A stretch of 46,337 nt of DNA from the NCBI GenBank assembly GCA_900556485.1, contig USOX01000023.1, forward strand, positions 1-46,337. Reading direction: 5' to 3'. Shown piece by piece: positions 18,012 through 27,093 of this stretch; within the stretch, counting starts at the first letter, position 1; every line of letters starts with the position of its first letter. This DNA is from an uncultured Dysgonomonas sp. (GTDB taxonomy: Bacteria; Bacteroidota; Bacteroidia; Bacteroidales; Dysgonomonadaceae). The position numbers and the translations under genes are program-made. The notes under the pieces are model-generated. The model was not told where the DNA came from. It saw only the letters and a list, made by a program, of their open reading frames with translations, and ran no database searches.

Positions 18012-20021
18012 TTATTCTTTTACACAACGAATACCTATTCCATGTGTATTTGCCGAATATAGATATTCATAAGCCATTGTTGGTGTCACTGTAAAATAAC
18101 CACCTCTACCAAGAGTATCAGTTTCGGCAATCCAATAATGTCCGTGTAAACCTATGTACACGTAGCCTTTTACAGTCCCTTCTATATTGCCATTTGCGGG
18201 GAAATATCCAATCAGATTCCAATTAGGACCTGCTCCGGTAGCATAATTGAGAGCAGTTATACCTGTCCATGTACTACTCATTGGCACCCGCCATCCGGGA
18301 GGACATGGGTCAAGAACTGATTTATTTCTACCTGTTTTATCCCACATATTATCATTGCCATCGGTACACCATTGTCGTTGATTGCTATTATAAAAAGTAT
18401 TTGGATTTTGAGTAGCTGTTTTAAGTGATGCCTGCCCCGATTGATATACGATTGACCCGTTATAAATAGTAATCTGTATTGTTGAATTATCTCCGGTAGT
18501 TCCGACTGTAGCCGGAAAAGGATCTTTGCGCCCCCACTGATAAAAGAGCCCTAATGCTCCGGCATTACCTACAGTTGCATTAATAGCTCCCAAATTACGA
18601 TCCATAAAAACAGTGTTGCGCATCCCATTATTATACCGATATATTTTACCTCCTGTTACATTGTAACCACCATTTGTAGATCCGGCATTAGTACTATTGG
18701 GGTTATAATTTGTAACCCATATATGCCAACTCCACAATATTTGATTATTTGATGTATTTTTCAGAACAACAATTGCATTACCTGATACATTGCTCGAAGT
18801 TGTCTTTACCTCAAAGCAACCTAAACTACGGGCATTTGTAGGTACAGACACGGTTACCAAATTTTGTACAGTTTGCCAAAGTACCTGCACAGTCCACTGA
18901 TTGCTCGTAACATCGGTTATCTGTGTACCTAAAGAACTTTGGTTAGCTCTGAAGATAGGTATATATATCGTTTTACCCCTATCCACGATATAAGAATTAG
19001 AAAGAGGTTGGGCAGGCAACGACTCATTAATAGTTACCCGGGTATCATTTTCTGTTTCACTTTTAAGAGTTATATTATAAATGTATTGTCCGTTTCTTTT
19101 CACATTATAATTCTGGCAGTTATCGGCTCCCAAATAGACTTTATAAGTTGCTCTGAACCCAGAGCCAAAAGCATAAATCTCTACATAGGTCGCATTATCG
19201 GGAGCATACATAGCCTTCTGTTTCTGATCGGTAACAGTTCCTGTACCTCCGCTAACAGTTTTTCTTCTACCTCTGCGATTTTCATACATATAGAAAGAAA
19301 TTGAATAAGATGCTAAATTATTCAGGGGGATTGTTGTTGTATTGAAAGTTTCGGTAGGTGCAGCGTCATCACCAACAGCTAAATCGTCAGGTTCTTTTTC
19401 TTTTGTATTAGGACGTGAAATAAGATAACTTTTCTTTGGCATTTGCATGATGCGGTATCCGGTTATCTTAATATTATATTCAGTTGTAATCTTCAATGTA
19501 ATTTTCGCAGCAATACGTGAGACTTTCAAACCTGTAAGGGTATAATTAGCTGTAGTAATATTGACTCCGGTCAAACTGCCAGACATTACCAAACAGTCAT
19601 TAATAGTTACTTCATTTATTGAAGACACCACCTTTGCCAACATATTCTTTAGTTTAATTTCGGTATTTGCCACTTGCCCATTAAAATAATTAGGATCACC
19701 TGTATTTGCGACAGCGTACACCTTGTAATTGTTTCCTATGGGCACTTTCAACGTCAATTTTGCACTGCTGGTACTATAGCCTTTCGATTTCAACTCTCCA
19801 TCCGAATTATAGACCAGTATATGATAGTTATATATTGTATTTTCTTGTTCTGTTGTTAAAGATTTAGTACATAATGAAGACTTCATATCTTCAGGCTGAA
19901 TATCTATTTTTACTATAGCCATTACATCTTCAGGCACAGGATATTCATCTTGCGCACAAGATATTGCTGAAAATAATATAGTAATATAGATGATGAGATA
20001 TGTAAGTTTCTTTTTTTGCAT
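18012..20021 (-). CDS. Fimbrial tip-like lipoprotein B (FISUMP-like C-terminal domain)
   Basis: The 669-residue lipoprotein (lipobox AISC, Cys22) has the same three-part plan as its neighbours: fimbrillin-like N-terminal domain, middle domain ending WSWHIWVTNY, and a FISUMP-like C-terminus (GLFYQWGRKDPFP, LDPCPPGWRVP, ending GIRCVKE). The ATG at 20019-20021 starts 2 bases after the upstream stop; a TTG further out at 20066 is ignored because it lies inside the previous gene. Its N-terminal segment (19584-19829) is almost identical to that of tip gene A, but its middle and C-terminal parts are clearly diverged from both neighbours. It probably forms an alternative tip or adhesin of the fimbria. 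Confidence 0.85.
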   Translation of the reverse strand: MQKKKLTYLIIYITILFSAISCAQDEYPVPEDVMAIVKIDIQPEDMKSSLCTKSLTTEQENTIYNYHILVYNSDGELKSKGYSTSSAKLTLKVPIGNNYKVYAVANTGDPNYFNGQVANTEIKLKNMLAKVVSSINEVTINDCLVMSGSLTGVNITTANYTLTGLKVSRIAAKITLKITTEYNIKITGYRIMQMPKKSYLISRPNTKEKEPDDLAVGDDAAPTETFNTTTIPLNNLASYSISFYMYENRRGRRKTVSGGTGTVTDQKQKAMYAPDNATYVEIYAFGSGFRATYKVYLGADNCQNYNVKRNGQYIYNITLKSETENDTRVTINESLPAQPLSNSYIVDRGKTIYIPIFRANQSSLGTQITDVTSNQWTVQVLWQTVQNLVTVSVPTNARSLGCFEVKTTSSNVSGNAIVVLKNTSNNQILWSWHIWVTNYNPNSTNAGSTNGGYNVTGGKIYRYNNGMRNTVFMDRNLGAINATVGNAGALGLFYQWGRKDPFPATVGTTGDNSTIQITIYNGSIVYQSGQASLKTATQNPNTFYNSNQRQWCTDGNDNMWDKTGRNKSVLDPCPPGWRVPMSSTWTGITALNYATGAGPNWNLIGYFPANGNIEGTVKGYVYIGLHGHYWIAETDTLGRGGYFTVTPTMAYEYLYSANTHGIGIRCVKE

Positions 20022-20023
20022 AA

Positions 20024-21985
20024 TTATTCTTTTACACAACGAATGGGAAAAGCATCCGGTCTCCAAAGCCCTTGATCTCCGATTTCTATAGTAGCAGAAT
20101 TAAAATTTAAATAATATGAAGCATTTCCTTGCGTAGTTGCCTCAGATGTCCAATAATCCCCTCTGTTTCCTACCTCTATCAATTCTCCACTATAACTTAT
20201 CCTCCAACCTACAGCCGGAAACCATCCGAAATTTGTAAAATTACGTCCAAAACCAGCCCAGCTAGATGCATTATTCCTTATTATCGTCATTGCTGCCAGT
20301 CGAGGAACTCTCCATCCAAGCGGACAAGGATCATATACTGTTTTATAATTAGCAGTACCATTATCCCATGAAGTATTACCATTCGAACCCATGCATCCTG
20401 AACTATGAGTGAGTGGATTTCTTGTCATGTAAACCAATGTACCATTGTTATTTAATAGAGGATAGGTAACAGTTGCCCCACTACTATTATATATAGGCGA
20501 ATTTTCATATCCTCCGGTATTTTTACTTCGTGATGTAGGAAATGGATCTTTTCTGCCCCATTGATAATAAAGGCCAAAAGAGCCTACATTTCCTGCGGTT
20601 GCATTTAATGCGCCTATGTTCCGATCCATAATAGTAACTCCTCCAAATACTTTAGTTGAAGGTGTTGTACTAATCCATATATGCCAGCTCCAGATGATAG
20701 TATTATCATTTTTTTTGACTACAACAACAGCATTGCCCTGTGTTGCTTTAGTAGTTACTTTAAAGCATCCTTTTTTGCGGGTGGCCTGATTGGCTGTAAG
20801 AGTCAGCATATTGGGTGAAGTCTGCCATAAAATTTCCACTTTCCAATCGTTACTATTAGTATTGATCTGATTACCTAATGCGCTTTTGTTTGCCCTGCTT
20901 ACAGGAATATAGATAGAACTGTTTGGTGGTACGATATAGCAATTAGATTCCGCTTGAGGCACTATTTGACCACTAGGGGTTACCTCTACCCTACTATCTA
21001 CATTCACAATATCTTTCAAAGTAATTGTATAAGTATACTGACAGTTTCTTTTAACATTGTAATTCTGGCTGTTGTCGGCTCCTAAATAGACTTTGTAGGT
21101 AGCTGTAAATTCGGGATGGGTGGCATATATCTCTACATAGGTGGCATTATCGGGAGCATAGGTAGCCTTCTGTTTCTGATCTCCTGTAATTCCGGTACTT
21201 CCACTAACAGACTTCCGCCCTCCTCTACGATTTTCATACATATAGAATGAAACGGAATGAAAGGGTAAATTGGATAATGGTGTGTTAGGAGTATTGAAGG
21301 TTTCGGCAGGTGCGGCGTCATCCCCCACTGCCAAATCACCTGCCGTGCCTTCATTTGCATTTGGTCGTAAAACAAGATAACTTTTCTTTGGTATCTGTTT
21401 TATACTATACCCTGTTATTTTTATATTGTTCTGGGCGGAAATATTCAGATTGATTTTTGCGGCAATACGGGAGACAGTTAAACCGGTAAGGGAGTAGCTT
21501 GCACTGGTAATATTTATTCCGGACATATTACCAACCATTACCAGACGGTTATTGTTTGTTACCCCTGTTAAGGAGGAAACTTCGCTTGCCAGCATAGAGT
21601 TTAGCTTGCTTTCTGTATTAGCTACTTGCCCGTTGAAAAGATTTGAATTGTCGGTGTTAGCAATAGCATATACCTTATAGCCGTTTCCTATAGGCACTTG
21701 CAAGGTCATCTTAGCATTGTTGTTGCTATAGCCTTTTGTCTTTAATTCTCCCTGTGAGTTATATACCAATATATGATAATTGTAGATGGTATTTTCCTGT
21801 GTCTCTGTTAAATCTTTTGTGGGGAAGGATTCCTCCAGTTTTTCGGGCTCTATGGAAACCTTAACTGTGGCCATTTCTCCTTCAATACCCTCATAGCCGT
21901 CTTCGTTGATACAGGAAGATAGCCAGAAGACTGACAGGAGGACAAAAACCAGCTGTAATATATATGTTATCCGGTTTATCAGCAT
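20024..21985 (-). CDS. Fimbrial tip-like lipoprotein C (FISUMP-like C-terminal domain)
   Basis: The 653-residue lipoprotein has a lipobox LSSC (Cys25), fimbrillin-like domain about 38-330, middle domain about 345-437 (SNCYIVPPNSSIYIPVSRAN to IWSWHIW), and a FISUMP-like domain about 450-653 (GLYYQWGRKDPFP, YDPCPLGWRVP, YWTSEA, ending RCVKE). The invariant Cys in DPCP and in RCVKE may pair. It begins 15 bases after the Mfa2-like anchor gene and is the first of the three tandem tip genes. Its middle (about 20890-21490) is nearly identical to tip gene A, while its N-terminal 150 codons are diverged, the reverse of the A/B relationship. Confidence 0.85.
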   Translation of the reverse strand: MLINRITYILQLVFVLLSVFWLSSCINEDGYEGIEGEMATVKVSIEPEKLEESFPTKDLTETQENTIYNYHILVYNSQGELKTKGYSNNNAKMTLQVPIGNGYKVYAIANTDNSNLFNGQVANTESKLNSMLASEVSSLTGVTNNNRLVMVGNMSGINITSASYSLTGLTVSRIAAKINLNISAQNNIKITGYSIKQIPKKSYLVLRPNANEGTAGDLAVGDDAAPAETFNTPNTPLSNLPFHSVSFYMYENRRGGRKSVSGSTGITGDQKQKATYAPDNATYVEIYATHPEFTATYKVYLGADNSQNYNVKRNCQYTYTITLKDIVNVDSRVEVTPSGQIVPQAESNCYIVPPNSSIYIPVSRANKSALGNQINTNSNDWKVEILWQTSPNMLTLTANQATRKKGCFKVTTKATQGNAVVVVKKNDNTIIWSWHIWISTTPSTKVFGGVTIMDRNIGALNATAGNVGSFGLYYQWGRKDPFPTSRSKNTGGYENSPIYNSSGATVTYPLLNNNGTLVYMTRNPLTHSSGCMGSNGNTSWDNGTANYKTVYDPCPLGWRVPRLAAMTIIRNNASSWAGFGRNFTNFGWFPAVGWRISYSGELIEVGNRGDYWTSEATTQGNASYYLNFNSATIEIGDQGLWRPDAFPIRCVKE

Positions 21986-22000
21986 ATCCTTTTTCTTTTT

Positions 22001-22903
22001 TCATATTCCTGTTTCTACATCCTGATGTACGGTTCCCCATGGGTTGACTTCTATCTTAATAATAATGGTTGCATGCCTGAAATCAATAAATATATCAGTT
22101 TGTTTTCCTTCGACAACCCTTATAGGGTTTCCGTCAGCATCGGAATTGACCGTATATATTAATTTATCGCCATGGTAAAGGTCTATTGCTATTTCCTGAC
22201 CTTGCCCCTGTCCCGAAGGGAAAAGAGTAAACGCAGGAGCATACAGTTCATCATCTTTTCCAAAATAACAATCCGGATAGTGATACTCGATGGTATTACC
22301 TGTCGGTTCTCCTGAAAAAGTAATAGCATCCTTAAGCCCTCTTACTTTATAGTAAAAACCTTCTTTAGGGTAATTGTAGCGTTCTAATAAGTTAACCGTA
22401 GAAATGGTCATGGATGCCATCTTACGTTTTAGAGGTATTTTAATTGCTACCTCTTCAGTAAGTTGACTACCATCGGCTTGGAAATAGGCATAGTAAAGAT
22501 CGGAAGGAAAAATATACTCATTTTCTTTACTTTTAGTCCGTTTATTCAGGCTGATTGTAGGCTGATGCATCTGATCATCGATATCCGGTTCATTCACCGA
22601 CAAGGTATCGTTGCGATGGTTTGCCCATATTACAAAATCTAATACCTTGTTGCGGTCGTAATCTAATACAAGGGAAGCATCCAAATCCAACAATGCTTTT
22701 TGTTTATAATGTCCCTGATCGAATATATAGATCTCTACTTCTCTAAAGTCTACCAGATTGGAAATATCATTTCCTTCCTGATCGACGACCTGTACCGATA
22801 GGGTGTATCCTATACATCCATCAGGATATTCGGTGACACACCCCGGTAGCATTGCCGACAACCAGCATATAATCGAAACGAGACGGAGATTTATTGATTT
22901 CAT
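22001..22903 (-). CDS. Mfa2/FimB-like fimbrial anchor or minor subunit
   Basis: The 300-residue lipoprotein has a signal and lipobox LPGC (Cys22 from the ATG at 22901-22903), followed by VTEYPDGCIGYTLSVQVVD. That pattern, with DFREVEIYIFDQG and the FVIWANH segment, matches the Mfa2-type family (PF08842) that anchors or terminates type V fimbriae in Bacteroidales. A TTG 12 bases upstream is a poorer start. It lies 90 bases after the major fimbrillin gene and 15 bases before the first tip gene, the classical order subunit, anchor, tip. Confidence 0.88.
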   Translation of the reverse strand: MKSINLRLVSIICWLSAMLPGCVTEYPDGCIGYTLSVQVVDQEGNDISNLVDFREVEIYIFDQGHYKQKALLDLDASLVLDYDRNKVLDFVIWANHRNDTLSVNEPDIDDQMHQPTISLNKRTKSKENEYIFPSDLYYAYFQADGSQLTEEVAIKIPLKRKMASMTISTVNLLERYNYPKEGFYYKVRGLKDAITFSGEPTGNTIEYHYPDCYFGKDDELYAPAFTLFPSGQGQGQEIAIDLYHGDKLIYTVNSDADGNPIRVVEGKQTDIFIDFRHATIIIKIEVNPWGTVHQDVETGI

Positions 22904-22993
22904 AAGATCGCTCAATTACACGGGTTAAACTTTTTGGTTAGAGATCGAAGGTTTGGTGATTTAATGATTTAAATCTTTAAACACAATCCTTCT

Positions 22994-24097
22994 TTATTCA
23001 AATTCTACATTTTGATTAACTGTCAGAGCCCATTTCTCTACACTTATGGTTAATTCTAAATTAGCCGGAATAATTTCTTCGTCCGGATCTTTTACTCCCT
23101 TTCCTTTAATAGTTGCTGTAAGAGAATAGATTTTGTTACGGTCTATATATCCATCTCGGTTTTCCGTAACGGGATTCCCATTTTCTTCAATTTCGGTACC
23201 TATTTGTGTTTTGTTAATTACTATCGGATAATATACATAAGTGTTTTCATCTTCTGGTTCCACACCTGTAGGTTTCATATATCCGGCTATTATCAAACGG
23301 GTAGTATTGACTACATCCTTATTAGCAAAAGTATAGAAATAGTGTGGAGTAGTATATCCTGCTTCTGTAATTTCTACTTTAGGATCAATTATACTAAGAA
23401 AGTCAGGATTAGTAGATGTTTCAGTCCATCCGTGTACAAGATCGCTCGTTACAGGTTCGGTACTAATAATAGCTGTATTGGATTTGCTTTTTACATTTGT
23501 CATAAATATTTTATCCAACACAAATTTTCCGTTAGCATACTGTCCGCCACCTTCAAACTTAGTTTTCAAGCTAGTAATCTGCACTCTAGCCACCAATCGG
23601 GTAAGACTAACTGTTTCCTGAAGAGTCCCTCCTCCAGTAAGATTGAGCCCTGTTTTGGTACCTGTCATTGGAAGGATGGATTTGTCCTGCGTCAGAGACA
23701 ATGTTTTAGCTATAAAGTCTGTCTTTGTTGTTACCCCTGCATAGGTGCCTGCCGGAGCATTAGCTACTACAATTACCGAATTATTGTCTCCTGGTTCACA
23801 AGTTACAGTGGCCTTGGCTCCTACTGCCAGTGAAGGCTCAGCTATAACATTTACCTTGTCGCTAGAATCGAAGACTCCGATTGTTAGTCGTGTAATCTTG
23901 GCATCTCCGGTATCATCATCAGGCGGTAATGCTCCACTGGCTTTATAGCCCGGAGTACCTTCTATAAAGAGTTCGAGCATGGCATTCTTTCCTTTTACTT
24001 CCGGTTCATCATCCTGACTACAGCTATTAAATCCTATCAGTATAGCAGTGCTCAATAGCATCAGATATATTCCGGGTTTCATACTTTTAGGTTTCAT
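22994..24097 (-). CDS. Major fimbrillin, Mfa1/FimA family
   Basis: The 367-residue lipoprotein precursor has lipobox FNSC (Cys26 from the drawn ATG, Cys21 from the alternative ATG at 24080-24082). The mature part starts SQDDEPEVKGKNAMLELFIE and has the two-beta-sandwich pattern of FimA/Mfa1 fimbrillins, including ANAPAGTY, a conserved SLTRLVARVQITSL segment, and the terminal WALTVNQNVEFE. In this family a protease removes the N-terminal strand after lipid export and the C-terminal strand then completes the neighbour by strand exchange; this is known of the family, not shown here. It is preceded by a 134-base gap that may hold its own promoter and followed by the anchor gene. Confidence 0.9.
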   Translation of the reverse strand: MKPKSMKPGIYLMLLSTAILIGFNSCSQDDEPEVKGKNAMLELFIEGTPGYKASGALPPDDDTGDAKITRLTIGVFDSSDKVNVIAEPSLAVGAKATVTCEPGDNNSVIVVANAPAGTYAGVTTKTDFIAKTLSLTQDKSILPMTGTKTGLNLTGGGTLQETVSLTRLVARVQITSLKTKFEGGGQYANGKFVLDKIFMTNVKSKSNTAIISTEPVTSDLVHGWTETSTNPDFLSIIDPKVEITEAGYTTPHYFYTFANKDVVNTTRLIIAGYMKPTGVEPEDENTYVYYPIVINKTQIGTEIEENGNPVTENRDGYIDRNKIYSLTATIKGKGVKDPDEEIIPANLELTISVEKWALTVNQNVEFE

Positions 24098-24230
24098 AAT
24101 GGCATTTTTTTAATGGGTTAATAATTATATTTTAAGATTTCAAAATTTATATAGATCATAATAAATATTTGTTCAAGTAAAACTTCAAAGCTACCGACCT
24201 CTAAAATCTGAAATTATGAAATGTAAAATG

Positions 24231-25679
24231 TTATTTAAAACTCCTTTTTGTTTTAATGTACTCTAAAGTCTGGGCTGCCTGTGTGCTACCTGCATCTTTT
24301 GCCAGTTGCAGATATACCTCGGCTTTATCGGTGTTGCCTTCCATATAGAGCAGTACGCCTATATTATTGAATGCAGGAGGATAAGTCATAAACTTTTCCA
24401 TATAGCTGCGTGCTTTAGCTGTATTATTTTGGGTCAGGGCTACAGCTGCAGCATTTATATTAGCTTCGGGACTTTCGGGATAAAGACGGGCAGCCAGATC
24501 ATAGATATCGTTGAACTCATCTGATCCCTTGGTATAGTTCTGAGCCATCTGGAAAAATTCATTCAGAGTAAGTCCATCAGGACGGAACTGCAACAGAGAG
24601 GTATTCTCATCCGGATTCCAGGCCTTGCGACGGTAATGAATATTATATTCCAAACGCCTTACCTGTGGAAATATACGATCTTTAAGCTGTTTGTATGCTA
24701 CTCCGTTAGCCAGCTTGATTAATTCCTCTTCTCTACCTTTTTGTACACTTACATTATTGATAATATCAAGAATAGCATCCTTGAAAACTATATCTGATTC
24801 CTTAATCAGGGTAGTAATGGTAGACCAATCTTCGGCTACCCACGAAACATTGAGTGGCGCCTTTGCATCCATACGCAAGCTGCGCAAATAATTTTGCAAA
24901 CTTAAAGCTCTTTCTATACCATTCTTTTCGCTTTTCTTTACATTGCCAATAGGAGCAGTATAGCCGATAAGCTCGATATCCAGAATCGTTGTATTTTGTT
25001 GCTGTTCTATCTGATGAATTACATCACGGAGACGATAATAAATTTCGTACTCCTGTTCTTTATTAGAAAGCCCTTTACTTAAAGGAATAATTCCTCCTTT
25101 AGTATAATCTCCTTCGCTAGTCTGGCTTGAACCTAAGAAATCGACCATGTTAAGAACAGAATTATCTACTCTTATATTAGCAGGATTGACAATATTCACT
25201 CCACTCACTACCAAATCTTCGAATTCTTGTACCTGTTCGCCATTACAGCCACAATCGCGAGTACGGATAAACAAGGTAGCTTCTTTCATCTGAGGAGTAT
25301 ATGGTATGCTGGTTTCGTAAAAGAAAGTGGCGGGAGTGTCCTTACTACTTTCGACAACCATGCCCGGTGCATTGTCGGTACTCTTAGCCAGGGCTTCCTG
25401 GCGAAGATATTCTTTGTGCTTCTTGCTGCCATTGACCAAAATGTCGGGCAAAGCCTGGCTTTGTCCCATATACTTGACTACCGGAGTAAGGGTCACATAG
25501 TACTCAGAAGGCAGAACAAGAGTACTAATATTCATCTTTAGCTTGATATACAATTTATCGTCCTGATTATAGAACTGTTTGCTGGTAACGTATATCTGGC
25601 CTTTGTATATTTCCTGACTGTTTATGACACCACAGGATATATACATCATCAAAACGAGCAGTAGAGTTTTCTTTTTCAT
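24231..25679 (-). CDS. DUF3868/OmpA-like protein with C-terminal TPR
   Basis: The 482-residue exported protein has a signal peptide (about 1-21, GVINSQEIY), an N-terminal DUF3868 domain (about 24-165, with SEYYVTLTPVVKYMGQ and ILVNGSKKHKEYL), and an OmpA-like periplasmic region (about 205-360). TPR-like repeats follow (about 385-478, NINAAAVALTQNNTAKARSY, AFNNIGVLLYMEGNTDKAEV). DUF3868 and DUF3575 genes are regular partners of Bacteroidales fimbrial clusters. It probably acts at the envelope in fimbrial assembly or anchoring; the mechanism is unknown. It follows the DUF3575 gene by 28 bases and precedes the fimbrillin gene by 133. Confidence 0.8.
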   Translation of the reverse strand: MKKKTLLLVLMMYISCGVINSQEIYKGQIYVTSKQFYNQDDKLYIKLKMNISTLVLPSEYYVTLTPVVKYMGQSQALPDILVNGSKKHKEYLRQEALAKSTDNAPGMVVESSKDTPATFFYETSIPYTPQMKEATLFIRTRDCGCNGEQVQEFEDLVVSGVNIVNPANIRVDNSVLNMVDFLGSSQTSEGDYTKGGIIPLSKGLSNKEQEYEIYYRLRDVIHQIEQQQNTTILDIELIGYTAPIGNVKKSEKNGIERALSLQNYLRSLRMDAKAPLNVSWVAEDWSTITTLIKESDIVFKDAILDIINNVSVQKGREEELIKLANGVAYKQLKDRIFPQVRRLEYNIHYRRKAWNPDENTSLLQFRPDGLTLNEFFQMAQNYTKGSDEFNDIYDLAARLYPESPEANINAAAVALTQNNTAKARSYMEKFMTYPPAFNNIGVLLYMEGNTDKAEVYLQLAKDAGSTQAAQTLEYIKTKRSFK

Positions 25680-25707
25680 CTTATATAGGTGTTTGTTTTT
25701 GATTTCC

Positions 25708-26304
25708 TTACTTCAATATATAGATCAAGGATACCCCTATATGGGTTGGTCCCCAGTAACCTTTTTTGTCTTCTTTGAGTTTACGTCCACAGTCACCACA
25801 GCGATATTTATCGTAATCTACATATACATACCCCAGCCCAATACTTGCTTCTATATTCCAACGGGGAGACAATATCCAGTTATAACCGTAAGTAAGCCCG
25901 GCACTGTAAGCTGTACCCTGATAACGTCCTTCTTTGGTTCCTAAAATATCTAGTCCTCCAACATTGAATTGCCCGGCGCTGAGCTGTAAACCTACAAAAT
26001 GACTAAAAAAAGCATTGCAGAACCAGTAACGGGTTTCGTTCTGGAATAGCAACAACTTCATTCGTTTATTATCATCTGGTTCCCAAGGACTGTAGTTTAC
26101 TGAAAGGCTAGTGGTTAGCTGGTATGAAAGCATGGTTTCTATCCCCATATTGTAAAGCCCACCAATGTTATAAAGCATATTACTTTTGAACCCAATACTG
26201 GCAGGGATATTCTTATTTACAGGCCTGTCTTCTTCCTGACTGTAGAGGTCTACTGTAAAAAAAAGCATGTAAATAATGCCGGCTATATGTAGGTATCTTA
26301 GCAT
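25708..26304 (-). CDS. DUF3575 outer-membrane barrel protein
   Basis: The 198-residue protein has a signal (about 1-22, DLYSQE) and alternating hydrophobic strands of an 8-strand OmpA-like barrel (FKSNMLYNIGGLYNMGIETM, RYQGTAYSAGLTYGYNW, IGLGYVYVDYDKY). It carries a CGDCG motif near the C-terminus and ends in an aromatic strand. This matches DUF3575, a standing component of Mfa-type fimbrial loci. The likely role is in the outer membrane during fimbrial display. It is co-directional with the DUF3868/TPR gene. Confidence 0.82.
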   Translation of the reverse strand: MLRYLHIAGIIYMLFFTVDLYSQEEDRPVNKNIPASIGFKSNMLYNIGGLYNMGIETMLSYQLTTSLSVNYSPWEPDDNKRMKLLLFQNETRYWFCNAFFSHFVGLQLSAGQFNVGGLDILGTKEGRYQGTAYSAGLTYGYNWILSPRWNIEASIGLGYVYVDYDKYRCGDCGRKLKEDKKGYWGPTHIGVSLIYILK

Positions 26305-26420
26305 AACTCCTTGAGATTAATGGATAATATAGGATTTATTAATTTAAGATTTTGATACGTATGATGCTATTTCATGGGATAAGATTTCAAGATTTAATAA
26401 TTTAATGACCAAGGAAATTC

Positions 26421-26825
26421 TTAACTCATACTAACATAGAGTTCACCTGACGGAACGTCGTCTACACCTTGCAGATCAATGTGGGCATTACTCATCCAAC
26501 TCTCGTAAGCAATCTTAATTTTATAGTAACAGATGCTATTGCAAAAACTGCGGGATCGGAAGGCTTTGTATATCTCATAACTAGTACGCATAACAGTGTC
26601 GCCCAATTCCCAGACCATATGTAAATAGCCACGATGACGTGTACGACCATTTATTAGAATTAGAGGTAGTTCCTTATGGTGATCTCCTTCTGTAAGGACG
26701 GGAACAAGCATAATTGATTCACTGTCTTGAAGACGGAGCTTAGGAATATCTATGTTCAGGTCGATATAGAAACTATCGCCTTTTTTCTCCATTTTATTGG
26801 TTTGTACAATAAACAGTTTTTTCAT
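26421..26825 (-). CDS. Short DUF3868-like protein lacking a signal peptide
   Basis: The 134-residue protein aligns by eye with the N-terminal DUF3868 part of the gene at 24231-25679. GDSFYIDLNIDIPKL matches DDKLYIKLKMNISTL, and PLILINGRTRHRGYL matches PDILVNGSKKHKEYL. It begins inside the domain with no export signal, an in-frame stop lies just upstream of the ATG, and the OmpA and TPR parts are missing. It may therefore be a decayed duplicate or a cytoplasmic short form. It is the first gene of the fimbrial locus, 116 bases before the DUF3575 gene. A TAAATTTG box at 26863-26870 could be its promoter. Homology is fairly clear; function is not. Confidence 0.6.
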   Translation of the reverse strand: MKKLFIVQTNKMEKKGDSFYIDLNIDIPKLRLQDSESIMLVPVLTEGDHHKELPLILINGRTRHRGYLHMVWELGDTVMRTSYEIYKAFRSRSFCNSICYYKIKIAYESWMSNAHIDLQGVDDVPSGELYVSMS

Positions 26826-26862
26826 ACCCAGAGCTTTTTAATGTTACTTAAGCTACTTAAAG

Positions 26863-26870
26863 CAAATTTA
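26863..26870 (-). promoter_or_regulatory. Possible -7 box for the fimbrial operon
   Basis: TAAATTTG on the minus strand fits the Bacteroidetes -7 consensus TAnnTTTG, about 38 bases before the first fimbrial-locus ATG. No clear -33 TTTG is present at the right distance. A small dyad TTTAGAC-4-GTCTAAA (26931-26948) lies further upstream and could be an operator. Confidence 0.35.
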
Positions 26871-27093
26871 TAAACTCAATAGCCTGGGGAATGTTTTTTT
26901 GTTTTCTTTGTTCAAAAATGATGAGTCTTTTTTAGACAAAGGTCTAAAGCAAGTTAGATGTTTGTGACATAATCAGACATTTTTTAAGAATTCCTTATCC
27001 TTTTTTATATCGGAAATTTCTAAATAGGGGGAATTCTGAGGATTGCCTTCTTTAACCTCAAATCAAAAGAAGTGATAAAAAAAAGGTGAAAAA

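Noticed and set aside
18010..20066. Upstream TTG starts for the tip genes (18027, 20066) and the anchor gene (22915)
   Set aside because: The TTG codons for the two tip genes lie inside the preceding gene, and all three give N-termini that spoil the lipoprotein signal. The ATG codons at 18009, 20021 and 22903 give proper signals and short intergenic gaps.
16051..21985. A diversity-generating retroelement acting on the tip genes
   Set aside because: No reverse transcriptase, accessory gene or template repeat is in the window, and the three C-terminal ends do not share the near-identical sequence with adenine-only changes that such a system leaves. It could still lie outside the window.
26931..26948. 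Firm operator call for the TTTAGAC/GTCTAAA dyad
   Set aside because: The arms are only 7 bases in AT-rich DNA and could arise by chance; it is mentioned only as a note to the promoter.
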